Assembly (NCBI GenBank): GCA_964579795.1
Contig: CAZOHM010000011.1
Coordinates: 1 to 64,000 of the forward strand
DNA length: 64,000 bases
Reading direction: 5' to 3'
DNA from: JAEYFP01 sp964579795
Lineage (GTDB): Bacteria; Bacillota; Clostridia; Lachnospirales; Lachnospiraceae
Each line of letters starts with the position of its first letter. The stretch's first letter is position 1. Positions 34,732-42,762 of the stretch are shown piece after piece. A program made the position numbers and the translations under genes. The notes under the pieces were generated by a model. That model ran no database searches. It saw nothing but the letters and a program-made list of their open reading frames with translations, and was not told where the DNA came from.

Positions 34732-35961
34732 ATGAAACAACAGTATTTATTGACAGAACGCGCACATTTTATGTGTCCAAACATGCATTTTGGTATATGT
34801 ATGGAGCTACAGACAGCTTATGATGCTCATAAGTTAGAAAACACCTTACTGCATCTTGCAGATGCACATCCTTTTCTAAGATGCGTAATTGCGGAGGAAC
34901 CCCACACCAATCGACTTTATTACAAGATTACCGATACCTCAAAAATCGAATGGCAGTACTATCCGACTGATACATTATGGGAAGATTACAAGTCTCTTTC
35001 TACTGATGATTGGAATGTGTTTGCACATGGTCTTCTAAAGGTTTACGTTTATCCTTCACAAAGCAGTCTAAAAGTTCTGCTTGTGGCTCATCACCTTTTG
35101 GCAGATGGCAGAGGGCTTTTAGAGCTTGCACAAGAATTCGCAAATGATTATTGTGAAGATATTGTGCCAGTATCTGCACCTGAGCAGCTGATAGAAAGTA
35201 TTGAACAGCTGCCGAACAACAGTTGCTTGACAGGAATTAGCCACCTTCTCGTCAAACAGGCTAATAAGCAATGGAAAAAAGAAAACCACACAGTCAGTTA
35301 CGAACAATATCGGGAATTTGTTCAGGCATATGACAAATCTCATCCAGTGTCACATGAATGCTATTCCATTAAACCAAATGAGCTTGGTGATATGCTTACT
35401 CTGTGCCATAAACATGGGTTTACAATTAATGATTACTTAATGGCACAAATGTATATTCAGACTGGAACAGACAAAATCATCATTGCAGCAGACATTCGAA
35501 ACAGCTTTACAGCATATCAACCTGGATCCATGGGCAACTATGCAACTGCCATGGGTATTAAGTACAACCCCCGAAAAAAAACAGCTGACCCTATACAGGT
35601 AGCAAAAAAAATTCATCAGCTTGTACAAAAGCATATGAACAATCACCATGCACTTTATCTTGTACTGGCATGTTATCTTGAAATAGATCCTACTCTGCTT
35701 GATGCATCTGTCATTTCAGCCATGAATGGATTTGACAGTAAAGCCGGCAGATTTGTCGGCAGCAGCATGTTTGGCATGAGTACACCAAAATCCTATAGTA
35801 TTACGAATCTTGGAAAGATAGAAAACAAAAACATGCAGTCTCTCCTTTTTATTCCTCCTGCATCGCCTGCTGCCCTGCTGACACTTGGAGTTGTCACGAT
35901 AAACGGTCGACTCTTTGCATGTACAAGTAAAAACAGGTGCATTTTACAACCATCCATATAA
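34732..35961 (+). CDS. Stand-alone condensation-domain-like acyltransferase
   Basis: 409 residues from the ATG at 34732 (GGAGG six bases upstream). The motif HHLLADG near residue 120 is the HHxxxDG active site shared by NRPS condensation domains, PapA-type and alcohol acyltransferases. A second half with NDYLMAQMYIQ and MGNYATAMGIKY fits the two-lobed chloramphenicol-acetyltransferase fold. No carrier or adenylation domain is attached. It should move an acyl group to an alcohol or amine; donor and acceptor are unknown. Its last 68 bases overlap, on the opposite strand, the end of the DUF1232 gene. Confidence 0.8.
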   Translation: MKQQYLLTERAHFMCPNMHFGICMELQTAYDAHKLENTLLHLADAHPFLRCVIAEEPHTNRLYYKITDTSKIEWQYYPTDTLWEDYKSLSTDDWNVFAHGLLKVYVYPSQSSLKVLLVAHHLLADGRGLLELAQEFANDYCEDIVPVSAPEQLIESIEQLPNNSCLTGISHLLVKQANKQWKKENHTVSYEQYREFVQAYDKSHPVSHECYSIKPNELGDMLTLCHKHGFTINDYLMAQMYIQTGTDKIIIAADIRNSFTAYQPGSMGNYATAMGIKYNPRKKTADPIQVAKKIHQLVQKHMNNHHALYLVLACYLEIDPTLLDASVISAMNGFDSKAGRFVGSSMFGMSTPKSYSITNLGKIENKNMQSLLFIPPASPAALLTLGVVTINGRLFACTSKNRCILQPSI

Positions 35962-36301
35962 TCAGAAGCCAGATTATAATAACAGGAACTGCATAATACC
36001 AATGCTTTGGTCTTCCGTTGCTCCACATATCTGCTGATTTCTCCTTACTACTCTGCCACACATCATTTGGAATGCACTTAATAGTCAATGCAACCAATGC
36101 AGGCAATATAAGCACGTCATCCAAATAGCCCAATACTGGAATAAAGTCCGGCACCAGATCTATTGGTGATAATGCATACCCGATTGTAATCCCTGCAAGA
36201 ATCTTTGCAATTACAGGTGTCCTTTTGTCTTTCAATGCAATAAAAACAGCCGGTATATCAGATTTTAGTTTTCTTGCCCGTTCCTTCAGATTCGTTTTCA
36301 T
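35894..36301 (-). CDS. DUF1232 (YkvA-like) membrane protein
   Basis: 135 residues. GYALSPIDLVPDFIPVLGYLDD at about residues 40-62 is the signature of the DUF1232 family; two further hydrophobic stretches (VLILPALVALTI and YYAVPVIIIWLLIIWMVV) suggest a small integral membrane protein of unknown role. Its start overlaps the stop of the 1334-residue REC-GGDEF-EAL-PAS gene in ATGA, so the two are translationally coupled. Its 3' end overlaps the convergent condensation-like gene by 68 bases. Confidence 0.85.
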   Translation of the reverse strand: MKTNLKERARKLKSDIPAVFIALKDKRTPVIAKILAGITIGYALSPIDLVPDFIPVLGYLDDVLILPALVALTIKCIPNDVWQSSKEKSADMWSNGRPKHWYYAVPVIIIWLLIIWMVVKCTCFYLYMQRVDRLS

Positions 36302-39300
36302 GTCACCTCTCGACCCATCCCCAAAACTCCGACAACTTCTCCCGTACTGTTAATAATGGGATATTTGGATGTACTAATCTCCCGAACATTCCCATTCTTT
36401 TCAATCAGTTCCCTACGTACATCTTTGACTGGTACACCATTTTCAACAACCCTTGTATCTTCGGCAGTTAAGATATCGGCCTGTTCCTTCGTAAACAAAT
36501 CATAATCCGTTTTGCCATAAATGTCTCTTGGATTGTTGAGTCCTATCATTTCAGCGACAGAATCACTACTACAAAGATAATGGAGATTTCGGTCCTTTAC
36601 ATAGGATAATTCACTTGTCGCAGACATTATTGTCGATAATATAACCGGAATTATTTCCTCAAGGTTCATCTTCTGTTGTGAGATTGGCTCATATGCCGCA
36701 AATAATAAAAACTTCCCATCTGACTTTTTCTTTACATTAGCTGTAACTCGAAATGGAATATAAGAGTTTTCTTTACCGCGAATACGCAAGCAAATTGAAA
36801 TATTTCGGTTCTGGTGAATGGCTGAATTAATCTCATCCGCTGCAATCTTCCTGTCAGCAGGATGTAACATTTCCAAAACAGAGATTCTATTGTAGTCCAT
36901 TGGTTTTCTTTCAACGAGTTCCCAATAGTGTTTGTTAATATGAATAATAGAAATTTGGTTGCCATCATACTCATATAAAGCTGCTCCAAAAGGCAAATCA
37001 TCCAGCAATATCTTTTCTCTGTTTTCTCTCTCTTTTCTTTCAGTAATATCCGAATAAACTGTCACCAGTACTGGTGACTTTATTCCCGAAAAATGTGTAG
37101 AAGATATATTGACTTTCAGCCATCGTATTTTTCCGTCTGTACAAATGATACGATAATCTGCTTCTACGGCGTGGTACATCTTTTCAAATTTCATAAAAGT
37201 ATCACGGATTCGTTCACGATCTTCCGGATGAACCATGCAAATTACTTTTTTGAATAAACCTGTTAAATCGCCCTTTTTTAATCCATGCATTTCATAGAAT
37301 TTGTCATTTGCCATTACAAATTCCGTATGTCCATCAAGCGAGATAACTGCTGTAATTCCATTATCAACATTATTAATAATAGCATTCAGCTTATCCTTTG
37401 CTTCTTCTTCCTTTTCTTTCATCTCATGCAGAACTGTTACATCGGTTGATATGGATAGCTGTACCGGCGATTCTATACCAAATAATTGAATCACATTGAT
37501 ATTATTTTGTATATACCTGATTTCTCCGTCCGTTCTCACAATCTGGTAGTCCATTGTATACTGTTTTTCACCACCATTGCTTGTCGTAAACTGCTCGATT
37601 ACACGCTCTCTGTCATCCGGATGTATCATATCAAACTTATCCAGATGCTCTTCTTCATACTGCTCTCTTGTATCATAACCAAGCATTTTAAAATACTGCT
37701 GATTGACAACTACAAACTCCGGTTGTCCATTATGAATTACCGTTGCGCTAATACCGCCATTAATATTGGTTATGATAGATTTCAGCTGATCCTCCAGAGA
37801 TTTTTTCTCTGTAATATCGGTTAAAACAGAGGTTATTACCTCGTTTCCATATCCCGTCATTCTCATAATTGAACTCATGGAACGAAGTAATGCCAGTCTT
37901 CCATCACGCCTGCGAATTCGGTAATCAATCGTAACCGGCTTTCTGTCTTTTTTCAATGTAGAAATTGTTTCCATTACCCGATCAATATCCTCCGGTAAAA
38001 TCAAATCCATAACATCCAGATGCTCTTCCAGAGCCTGCTCTTTTGTATAACCATAAAGTTCGTAATAGCGTTCATTGCTAAAGATGAACTGTGAAGTTCT
38101 GTCATCATTTATTATAATTGCCGACACTCCACCATTCACATTATCCATAATAATCTTCAGCTTTTGTGCACTCTCAATCTCCTTCTCTTCCGCTTCAACA
38201 AGCTTCTTTTCAGCTGTACGCTGCTCTGTTTGATTCAAAATAACACAATAAATTAGATTGCGTTCCTGTGTAGAAGCAATTAATCTTAGTGAATATCGAA
38301 TATACTCTATCGTATGCATAGAGTTTTCTATTTTAAGTTCGCAATAGGTTTCTTCTTTTCGCGTCACTGCCTCTGATACAGTTTGATTCAACAGGAATAA
38401 GTTTTGTGAGTCCATATAATTTGCCGGATTCATTTTGGTCAGATTCACGTCACCTGTAATGATATTACTCAGTTCGCGCAAATATTGATTATTGACTCGC
38501 AGTATTTCCAACTGACCCTTATGCTGCTCAAAAATGCAGGCACCTCCAACATAACTATTGAATATGAGTGTCTCCATAGACTGCGGATTCCAAAACTGTT
38601 CATTATCCAACGTAGAAACTGTTTGTAATCTGGAAAGACGTCTTTCATGATTATTTTCTTCTAGCAGCTTCTCATATTCTATAACCGGCATTGGTTTTGC
38701 ATATAGATACCCCTGAATATAATAACAGCCAATAGATTTTAAGTAATCAGCCTGTTCGAGCTTTTCTACTCCCTCTGCGATAACCGCCATTCCAAGCCAT
38801 TTTGCCATTCTAACTATCGACTCAATAATATTCCCACTTCGTACTCCATTCTCTGTTTCAGAGAAGAACTTCATATCAAGCTTCAAAATAGAAGCCGGCA
38901 CATCCTTTAATGTGTTGAGTGAAGAATATCCGCTTCCAAAATCATCAATTTCTACAGTAAATCCATATTCTATCAACTGATTGACCATCTTTACAATATG
39001 TTCTGGTGAATCGGCAAAAGCAGATTCTGTTACTTCCAGACGCAGCAAATCAGCCGGCAGCTGATATTTCTTTACAAGTCCACAAACCGTATCAAAAAAA
39101 TCGGGTTTATACAAATCAAATCGAGATATATTAACAGAAACCGGCAACGGCTTTCTGTCTTCATCAAGCCATCTTTTCAGAAGGATACAGACCTGTTCCC
39201 ATATGTATTTATCAACCTCGTAGACAAAACCGTTCTTTTCGAAGATCGGGATAAACTCACCCGGAGAGATAAAACCGTCCGCCTTCTTCCATCGTACAAG

Positions 39301-40302
39301 TGCTTCTGCTCCAATAAGTGCCCCTGTTGAATGGTTATACTGCGGCTGTAAAAATGGAATGAACTGTCCATTTGTTAACGCCTCACCCATTTCCGTTACA
39401 ATCTTCTGCTCGTGCAAAATCCTCTCGCGCATGGAATCATCATACTCTGTAATATATATATCATATCGTCCCTTAATCGACTCCTCTGCAACAGTCGCGC
39501 GTTCAAAAATCACCATAGCTTTAAGCGAACGGTCCTTGATATGATATCGCCCAACCCTAATCCGAATGGAATGCTTAATGCAGGATGGATTGATTGCCTG
39601 TTTATGAGCATCCACTATAACTGATGAGACTGCCATATCCGTCGGATACAATGCTGCAAATTTATCCGCTGAAAATCTGCAGGCCAGACCGCCAAGCTTC
39701 ATGCAGGAATTTCCAATACAGTCTGCCATATTCTTAAGTACAAGATCTCCTACTTCCATTCCGTACTGGTCATTTATAAATTTAAAATGATCAATATCAA
39801 TACAGGACATCGTATAGAAACCCGGCTCATGACTCTGAATCAGCTTGTCGCACTCCTCAAAAAACAGTTCATGACTGATTAAGCCTGTTAATTTATCTTT
39901 ACAAAGAATATCAATCAGTGCTGCATTCTCTCTAAAGCCGATCACATTGTCCAATGCTTTTTTAATAATATAAGGATCATAGGGTTTACCAAGGAATCCA
40001 TTTGAACCATACTCTATGGCTTTTCTTCTCATTTCCTCAGTTGTTTCTCCTGTGAGAATTACTACTGGAATATTTCTGCACTCAACACTATTTCTCATTT
40101 TCTCAAGTGCCTCAAACCCATCCATGATTGGCATAACAATATCCAGTAATACAGCATCAATCTGTGCGTGTTTTTCATCCAGAATATGTATTAATTCTGC
40201 TCCGTTCACAGCTTCAATTAGGACGTACTCCGTCTTCAAATAATTACACAATATGTCACGGTCAGTTTCGTTATCATCTGCTATAATGATTGTTCTTTTC
40301 AT
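36298..40302 (-). CDS. REC-GGDEF-EAL-multi-PAS signalling protein
   Basis: 1334 residues. A complete receiver (1-120) has ADD, phosphoacceptor D54 in VLLDIVMP, T in LTGE and K106. The GGDEF domain (135-285) is degenerate, with SADKF at 211-215. The EAL domain (about 290-545) keeps EALVRW, VNIS, LRLEVTES, IDDFGSG, KLD and AEGVE and should be active. About five or six PAS domains follow to the C-terminus, each with the FxxxNxxYxEMxGY-type fold and PDDRERV motif. No membrane segment is seen. It is probably a phosphorylation- and PAS-controlled c-di-GMP phosphodiesterase. The DUF1232 gene is coupled to its stop codon. Confidence 0.92.
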   Translation of the reverse strand: MKRTIIIADDNETDRDILCNYLKTEYVLIEAVNGAELIHILDEKHAQIDAVLLDIVMPIMDGFEALEKMRNSVECRNIPVVILTGETTEEMRRKAIEYGSNGFLGKPYDPYIIKKALDNVIGFRENAALIDILCKDKLTGLISHELFFEECDKLIQSHEPGFYTMSCIDIDHFKFINDQYGMEVGDLVLKNMADCIGNSCMKLGGLACRFSADKFAALYPTDMAVSSVIVDAHKQAINPSCIKHSIRIRVGRYHIKDRSLKAMVIFERATVAEESIKGRYDIYITEYDDSMRERILHEQKIVTEMGEALTNGQFIPFLQPQYNHSTGALIGAEALVRWKKADGFISPGEFIPIFEKNGFVYEVDKYIWEQVCILLKRWLDEDRKPLPVSVNISRFDLYKPDFFDTVCGLVKKYQLPADLLRLEVTESAFADSPEHIVKMVNQLIEYGFTVEIDDFGSGYSSLNTLKDVPASILKLDMKFFSETENGVRSGNIIESIVRMAKWLGMAVIAEGVEKLEQADYLKSIGCYYIQGYLYAKPMPVIEYEKLLEENNHERRLSRLQTVSTLDNEQFWNPQSMETLIFNSYVGGACIFEQHKGQLEILRVNNQYLRELSNIITGDVNLTKMNPANYMDSQNLFLLNQTVSEAVTRKEETYCELKIENSMHTIEYIRYSLRLIASTQERNLIYCVILNQTEQRTAEKKLVEAEEKEIESAQKLKIIMDNVNGGVSAIIINDDRTSQFIFSNERYYELYGYTKEQALEEHLDVMDLILPEDIDRVMETISTLKKDRKPVTIDYRIRRRDGRLALLRSMSSIMRMTGYGNEVITSVLTDITEKKSLEDQLKSIITNINGGISATVIHNGQPEFVVVNQQYFKMLGYDTREQYEEEHLDKFDMIHPDDRERVIEQFTTSNGGEKQYTMDYQIVRTDGEIRYIQNNINVIQLFGIESPVQLSISTDVTVLHEMKEKEEEAKDKLNAIINNVDNGITAVISLDGHTEFVMANDKFYEMHGLKKGDLTGLFKKVICMVHPEDRERIRDTFMKFEKMYHAVEADYRIICTDGKIRWLKVNISSTHFSGIKSPVLVTVYSDITERKERENREKILLDDLPFGAALYEYDGNQISIIHINKHYWELVERKPMDYNRISVLEMLHPADRKIAADEINSAIHQNRNISICLRIRGKENSYIPFRVTANVKKKSDGKFLLFAAYEPISQQKMNLEEIIPVILSTIMSATSELSYVKDRNLHYLCSSDSVAEMIGLNNPRDIYGKTDYDLFTKEQADILTAEDTRVVENGVPVKDVRRELIEKNGNVREISTSKYPIINSTGEVVGVLGMGREVT

Positions 40303-40319
40303 TACATGTATACCTCCGG

Positions 40320-40560
40320 TTACTGCTGAACACTCGAATTTGTGTCTATCAGCTTTATGATGGTTGCGTACAACACATCCGAATCAATCGGTTTTACTAG
40401 ATGTTCATTCATTCCTGCATTCAGTATTGTCTCTCTGACGTCCGTTAGAATGATATCATAATGCCCTGTATCTTACTTTTGAAACTTCTCAACTGTCTCC
40501 TGCCCATTTGCTGCAATGTCTGACACACAGCCTTTTGCCTGCAGAAGCATTAATCTTTAG
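40320..40560 (-). pseudogene. Remnant of a receiver domain from a lost hybrid kinase
   Basis: On the minus strand one frame reads KGCVSDIAANGQETVEKF, then a TAA stop, then HYDIILTDV, and continues directly with NAGMNEHLVKPIDSD and a natural stop at 40322-40320. These are the start, phosphoacceptor strand and end of a receiver like those at the C-termini of the hybrid kinases in this window, with roughly 35 central residues (from MPxMDG through the IAMTA strand) missing. The rest of 40561-40994 has no convincing gene; one open frame (40661-40975) is unlike any family I know and starts inside a hairpin. Confidence 0.75.
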
Positions 40561-40917
40561 TTTCCCAAAGTATTGCCTGCTTATTGTATGATTTTACCAC
40601 GAATTTATTGATAATAAAACAAAATGTAATAAATAATTTTTCAATAACTATTTCAGATTATTATTTACTGTTTTTAATTGTGGCTGAACATCTTACACAG
40701 CTTGTTGCTGGATTCTTTTGATGGATGATTCCTGACTGGATTATGTTTGGATTCTTGTGTGAACAATAATAAAGTACAATTGAATTTTTGCTTTGACATG
40801 TTTTAAGCAGAACGCTAAACTCCTGCTTGCTAAGTGAGTCATTAAGATGAATAGCTTCTGGCATTTCCATCTTTCTGAAAGAGGCGCGAAGTATGTTCAA
40901 AAAATTGCAAATTAGTA

Positions 40918-40954
40918 CGCCTTGCCACACAATGAAACATTGTGTGGCAAGGCG
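40918..40954 (-). terminator. Hairpin after the exporter operon
   Basis: A perfect 17-bp inverted repeat (40918-40934 with 40938-40954) with a 3-base loop lies about 40 bases past the stop of the last ABC gene. A T-run follows about 10 bases later on the minus strand, so it is a probable terminator for the NRPS/GH3/ABC operon. Confidence 0.65.
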
Positions 40955-40994
40955 GCAGCTGAACTGAATCACCAAAATAATTGCTTCAGCGAAA

Positions 40995-42761
40995 TCAGTT
41001 TTTCATATTATTGTACATAGAAGCATATAAACCATTCTTTTCCATTAGCTGTGCATGGTTTCCGACTTCCTTTACATCTCCATTTTGCATATAGATAATT
41101 TGATCAGCATTTCGGATTGTGTACAGACGATGCGCAATCACAAAGCATGTTCTGCCATGCATAAGGTTCTCCATTGCTTCTGTGATTAATGTTTCTGTTC
41201 GAGTATCAACATTGGATGTCGCCTCGTCGAGAATCAAGATGACTGGATTAGAAATAATCGTTCTTGCAATCGTTAACAGCTGCTTTTCACCTGCCGATAA
41301 TTCACTGGACTCCTGCGAGATAACTGTATCATATCCATCCGGAAGCTTTTCTATGAATCTATCGCATCTAGCTGATTTTGCTGCTTCTTTTATTTCATCC
41401 AGTGTTGCATCCGGCTTACCGAAGCGGATATTTTCGGCTATTGTGGCTCCCATGACCCATGTATCCTGAAGAACCATACCAAATATCTGCCTTAGATTTT
41501 TCTTTGACACCGATAGTGTGTCGATGTCATCTATTAGAATCTTTCCGCCTTTGATTTCGTAAAATCTCAGCAGCAGATTGACAAGCGTTGTTTTGCCTGC
41601 ACCGGACGGTCCGACAATTGCAAACGTTTTGCCTGCATCCGCCCTAAAACTTACATTGTTCATCAGAATCCGATCTTCAAAATAGCCAAACGAGACATCG
41701 GAAAACTCGACATTTCCCTTAATATGCTGAACATCCAGTACAGAAATCGGTGCCTCTTCCTTCTCCTCTTCTTCATCCAGAAAATGATAAACTCTGTCAA
41801 TAGATGAAAAAGCATTTTGAAGGTTGGATATGGAATTTGCAATCGTGAGAAGTGGTCCCTGCACCATGTTTCCATAGAAAACAAATGCCTGGAATTCACC
41901 AATTGTTAAGCTGCCATTCAAAATTTGAATAGAACCAATCAAACATAGAACAGCAAATGAAATGCTACTTACAAGAATACTTACCGGCATAACAAATCCA
42001 GAATAAAATCTGGATTTTGTATAAGTACTGAAATACCGTTTGCTTTCATCGGTATATTCATTTACTCTTTTTTGTTCACAGCAGTATGACTTTACAATGA
42101 TATGATTATTAAACGTATCATCCGTAATACTTGAAAGATTTGCAACGGTTTGTTTCTGCTCTTTCATCTGTTTTCTTGAATGCTTTGCAATATAGGTTGT
42201 AAAAAAGAAATTCACTGGGAGCGCAACACAATAAATCAAACTCAACTTCCAGTTGGTTGAAAAAATAAATACAAATACAGCAACCAAAAGTACTGATTGT
42301 GAAATCATAGAGGGTGCTGTAGATTCCATACTTGACGCAAAGGAATTAATATCATTCGTCACATATGACAAAATTTCCCCCTTTGAATGCGTATCAAAAT
42401 ATTTCAAAGGAAGTTTGTTAAGTTTCTCCTGTATCTGCGTCCGGATTCTTCTGGAATATCCTTCAACAATAAATACTGTCTTTTTGTTTACAAAGATGCC
42501 AATGGCATGTCCAAAGAAATAGCACATAGCAAGAAACAGACAAAGAAAAACCAGATGTCTGTAATTCAATATGCCGGTATCATAGACCTCTTTCAAATAA
42601 TCGGTAATCTTTCCGGAAAGCTTTGGTGACAATGCAAGCAATACCTCTGCAATCATAGAGGCTATTAATAACAATCCGAATGATTTTCCATAATGACTAA
42701 CATCTCTTAAGAACTTACGTGTGCCTGACTTTGTAGAGGAGTGAGCGTTTTTTGTATTCAT
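40995..42761 (-). CDS. ABC exporter half-transporter B, canonical ATP site
   Basis: 588 residues from the ATG at 42761 (GGGAGGAG upstream). An N-terminal six-helix membrane domain is followed by an ATPase domain with Walker A GPSGAGKTT near residue 385, signature LSAGEKQ and Walker B LILDEATSNVD with its catalytic glutamate. The signature deviates from LSGGQ. In heterodimeric exporters (BmrCD, LmrCD, TM287/288) one ATP site is degenerate; this subunit supplies the intact Walker B and the partner at 42763 the normal signature. It starts one base after the partner's stop codon. Likely role: export of the product of the NRPS/GH3 enzymes. Confidence 0.92.
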   Translation of the reverse strand: MNTKNAHSSTKSGTRKFLRDVSHYGKSFGLLLIASMIAEVLLALSPKLSGKITDYLKEVYDTGILNYRHLVFLCLFLAMCYFFGHAIGIFVNKKTVFIVEGYSRRIRTQIQEKLNKLPLKYFDTHSKGEILSYVTNDINSFASSMESTAPSMISQSVLLVAVFVFIFSTNWKLSLIYCVALPVNFFFTTYIAKHSRKQMKEQKQTVANLSSITDDTFNNHIIVKSYCCEQKRVNEYTDESKRYFSTYTKSRFYSGFVMPVSILVSSISFAVLCLIGSIQILNGSLTIGEFQAFVFYGNMVQGPLLTIANSISNLQNAFSSIDRVYHFLDEEEEKEEAPISVLDVQHIKGNVEFSDVSFGYFEDRILMNNVSFRADAGKTFAIVGPSGAGKTTLVNLLLRFYEIKGGKILIDDIDTLSVSKKNLRQIFGMVLQDTWVMGATIAENIRFGKPDATLDEIKEAAKSARCDRFIEKLPDGYDTVISQESSELSAGEKQLLTIARTIISNPVILILDEATSNVDTRTETLITEAMENLMHGRTCFVIAHRLYTIRNADQIIYMQNGDVKEVGNHAQLMEKNGLYASMYNNMKN

Positions 42762-42762
42762 A

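Noticed and set aside
40661..40975. Open frame of 104 codons on the minus strand between the receiver remnant and the ABC genes
   Set aside because: It begins within the strong hairpin at 40918-40954, has no ribosome site at its start and resembles no family; it may be part of the same decayed region.
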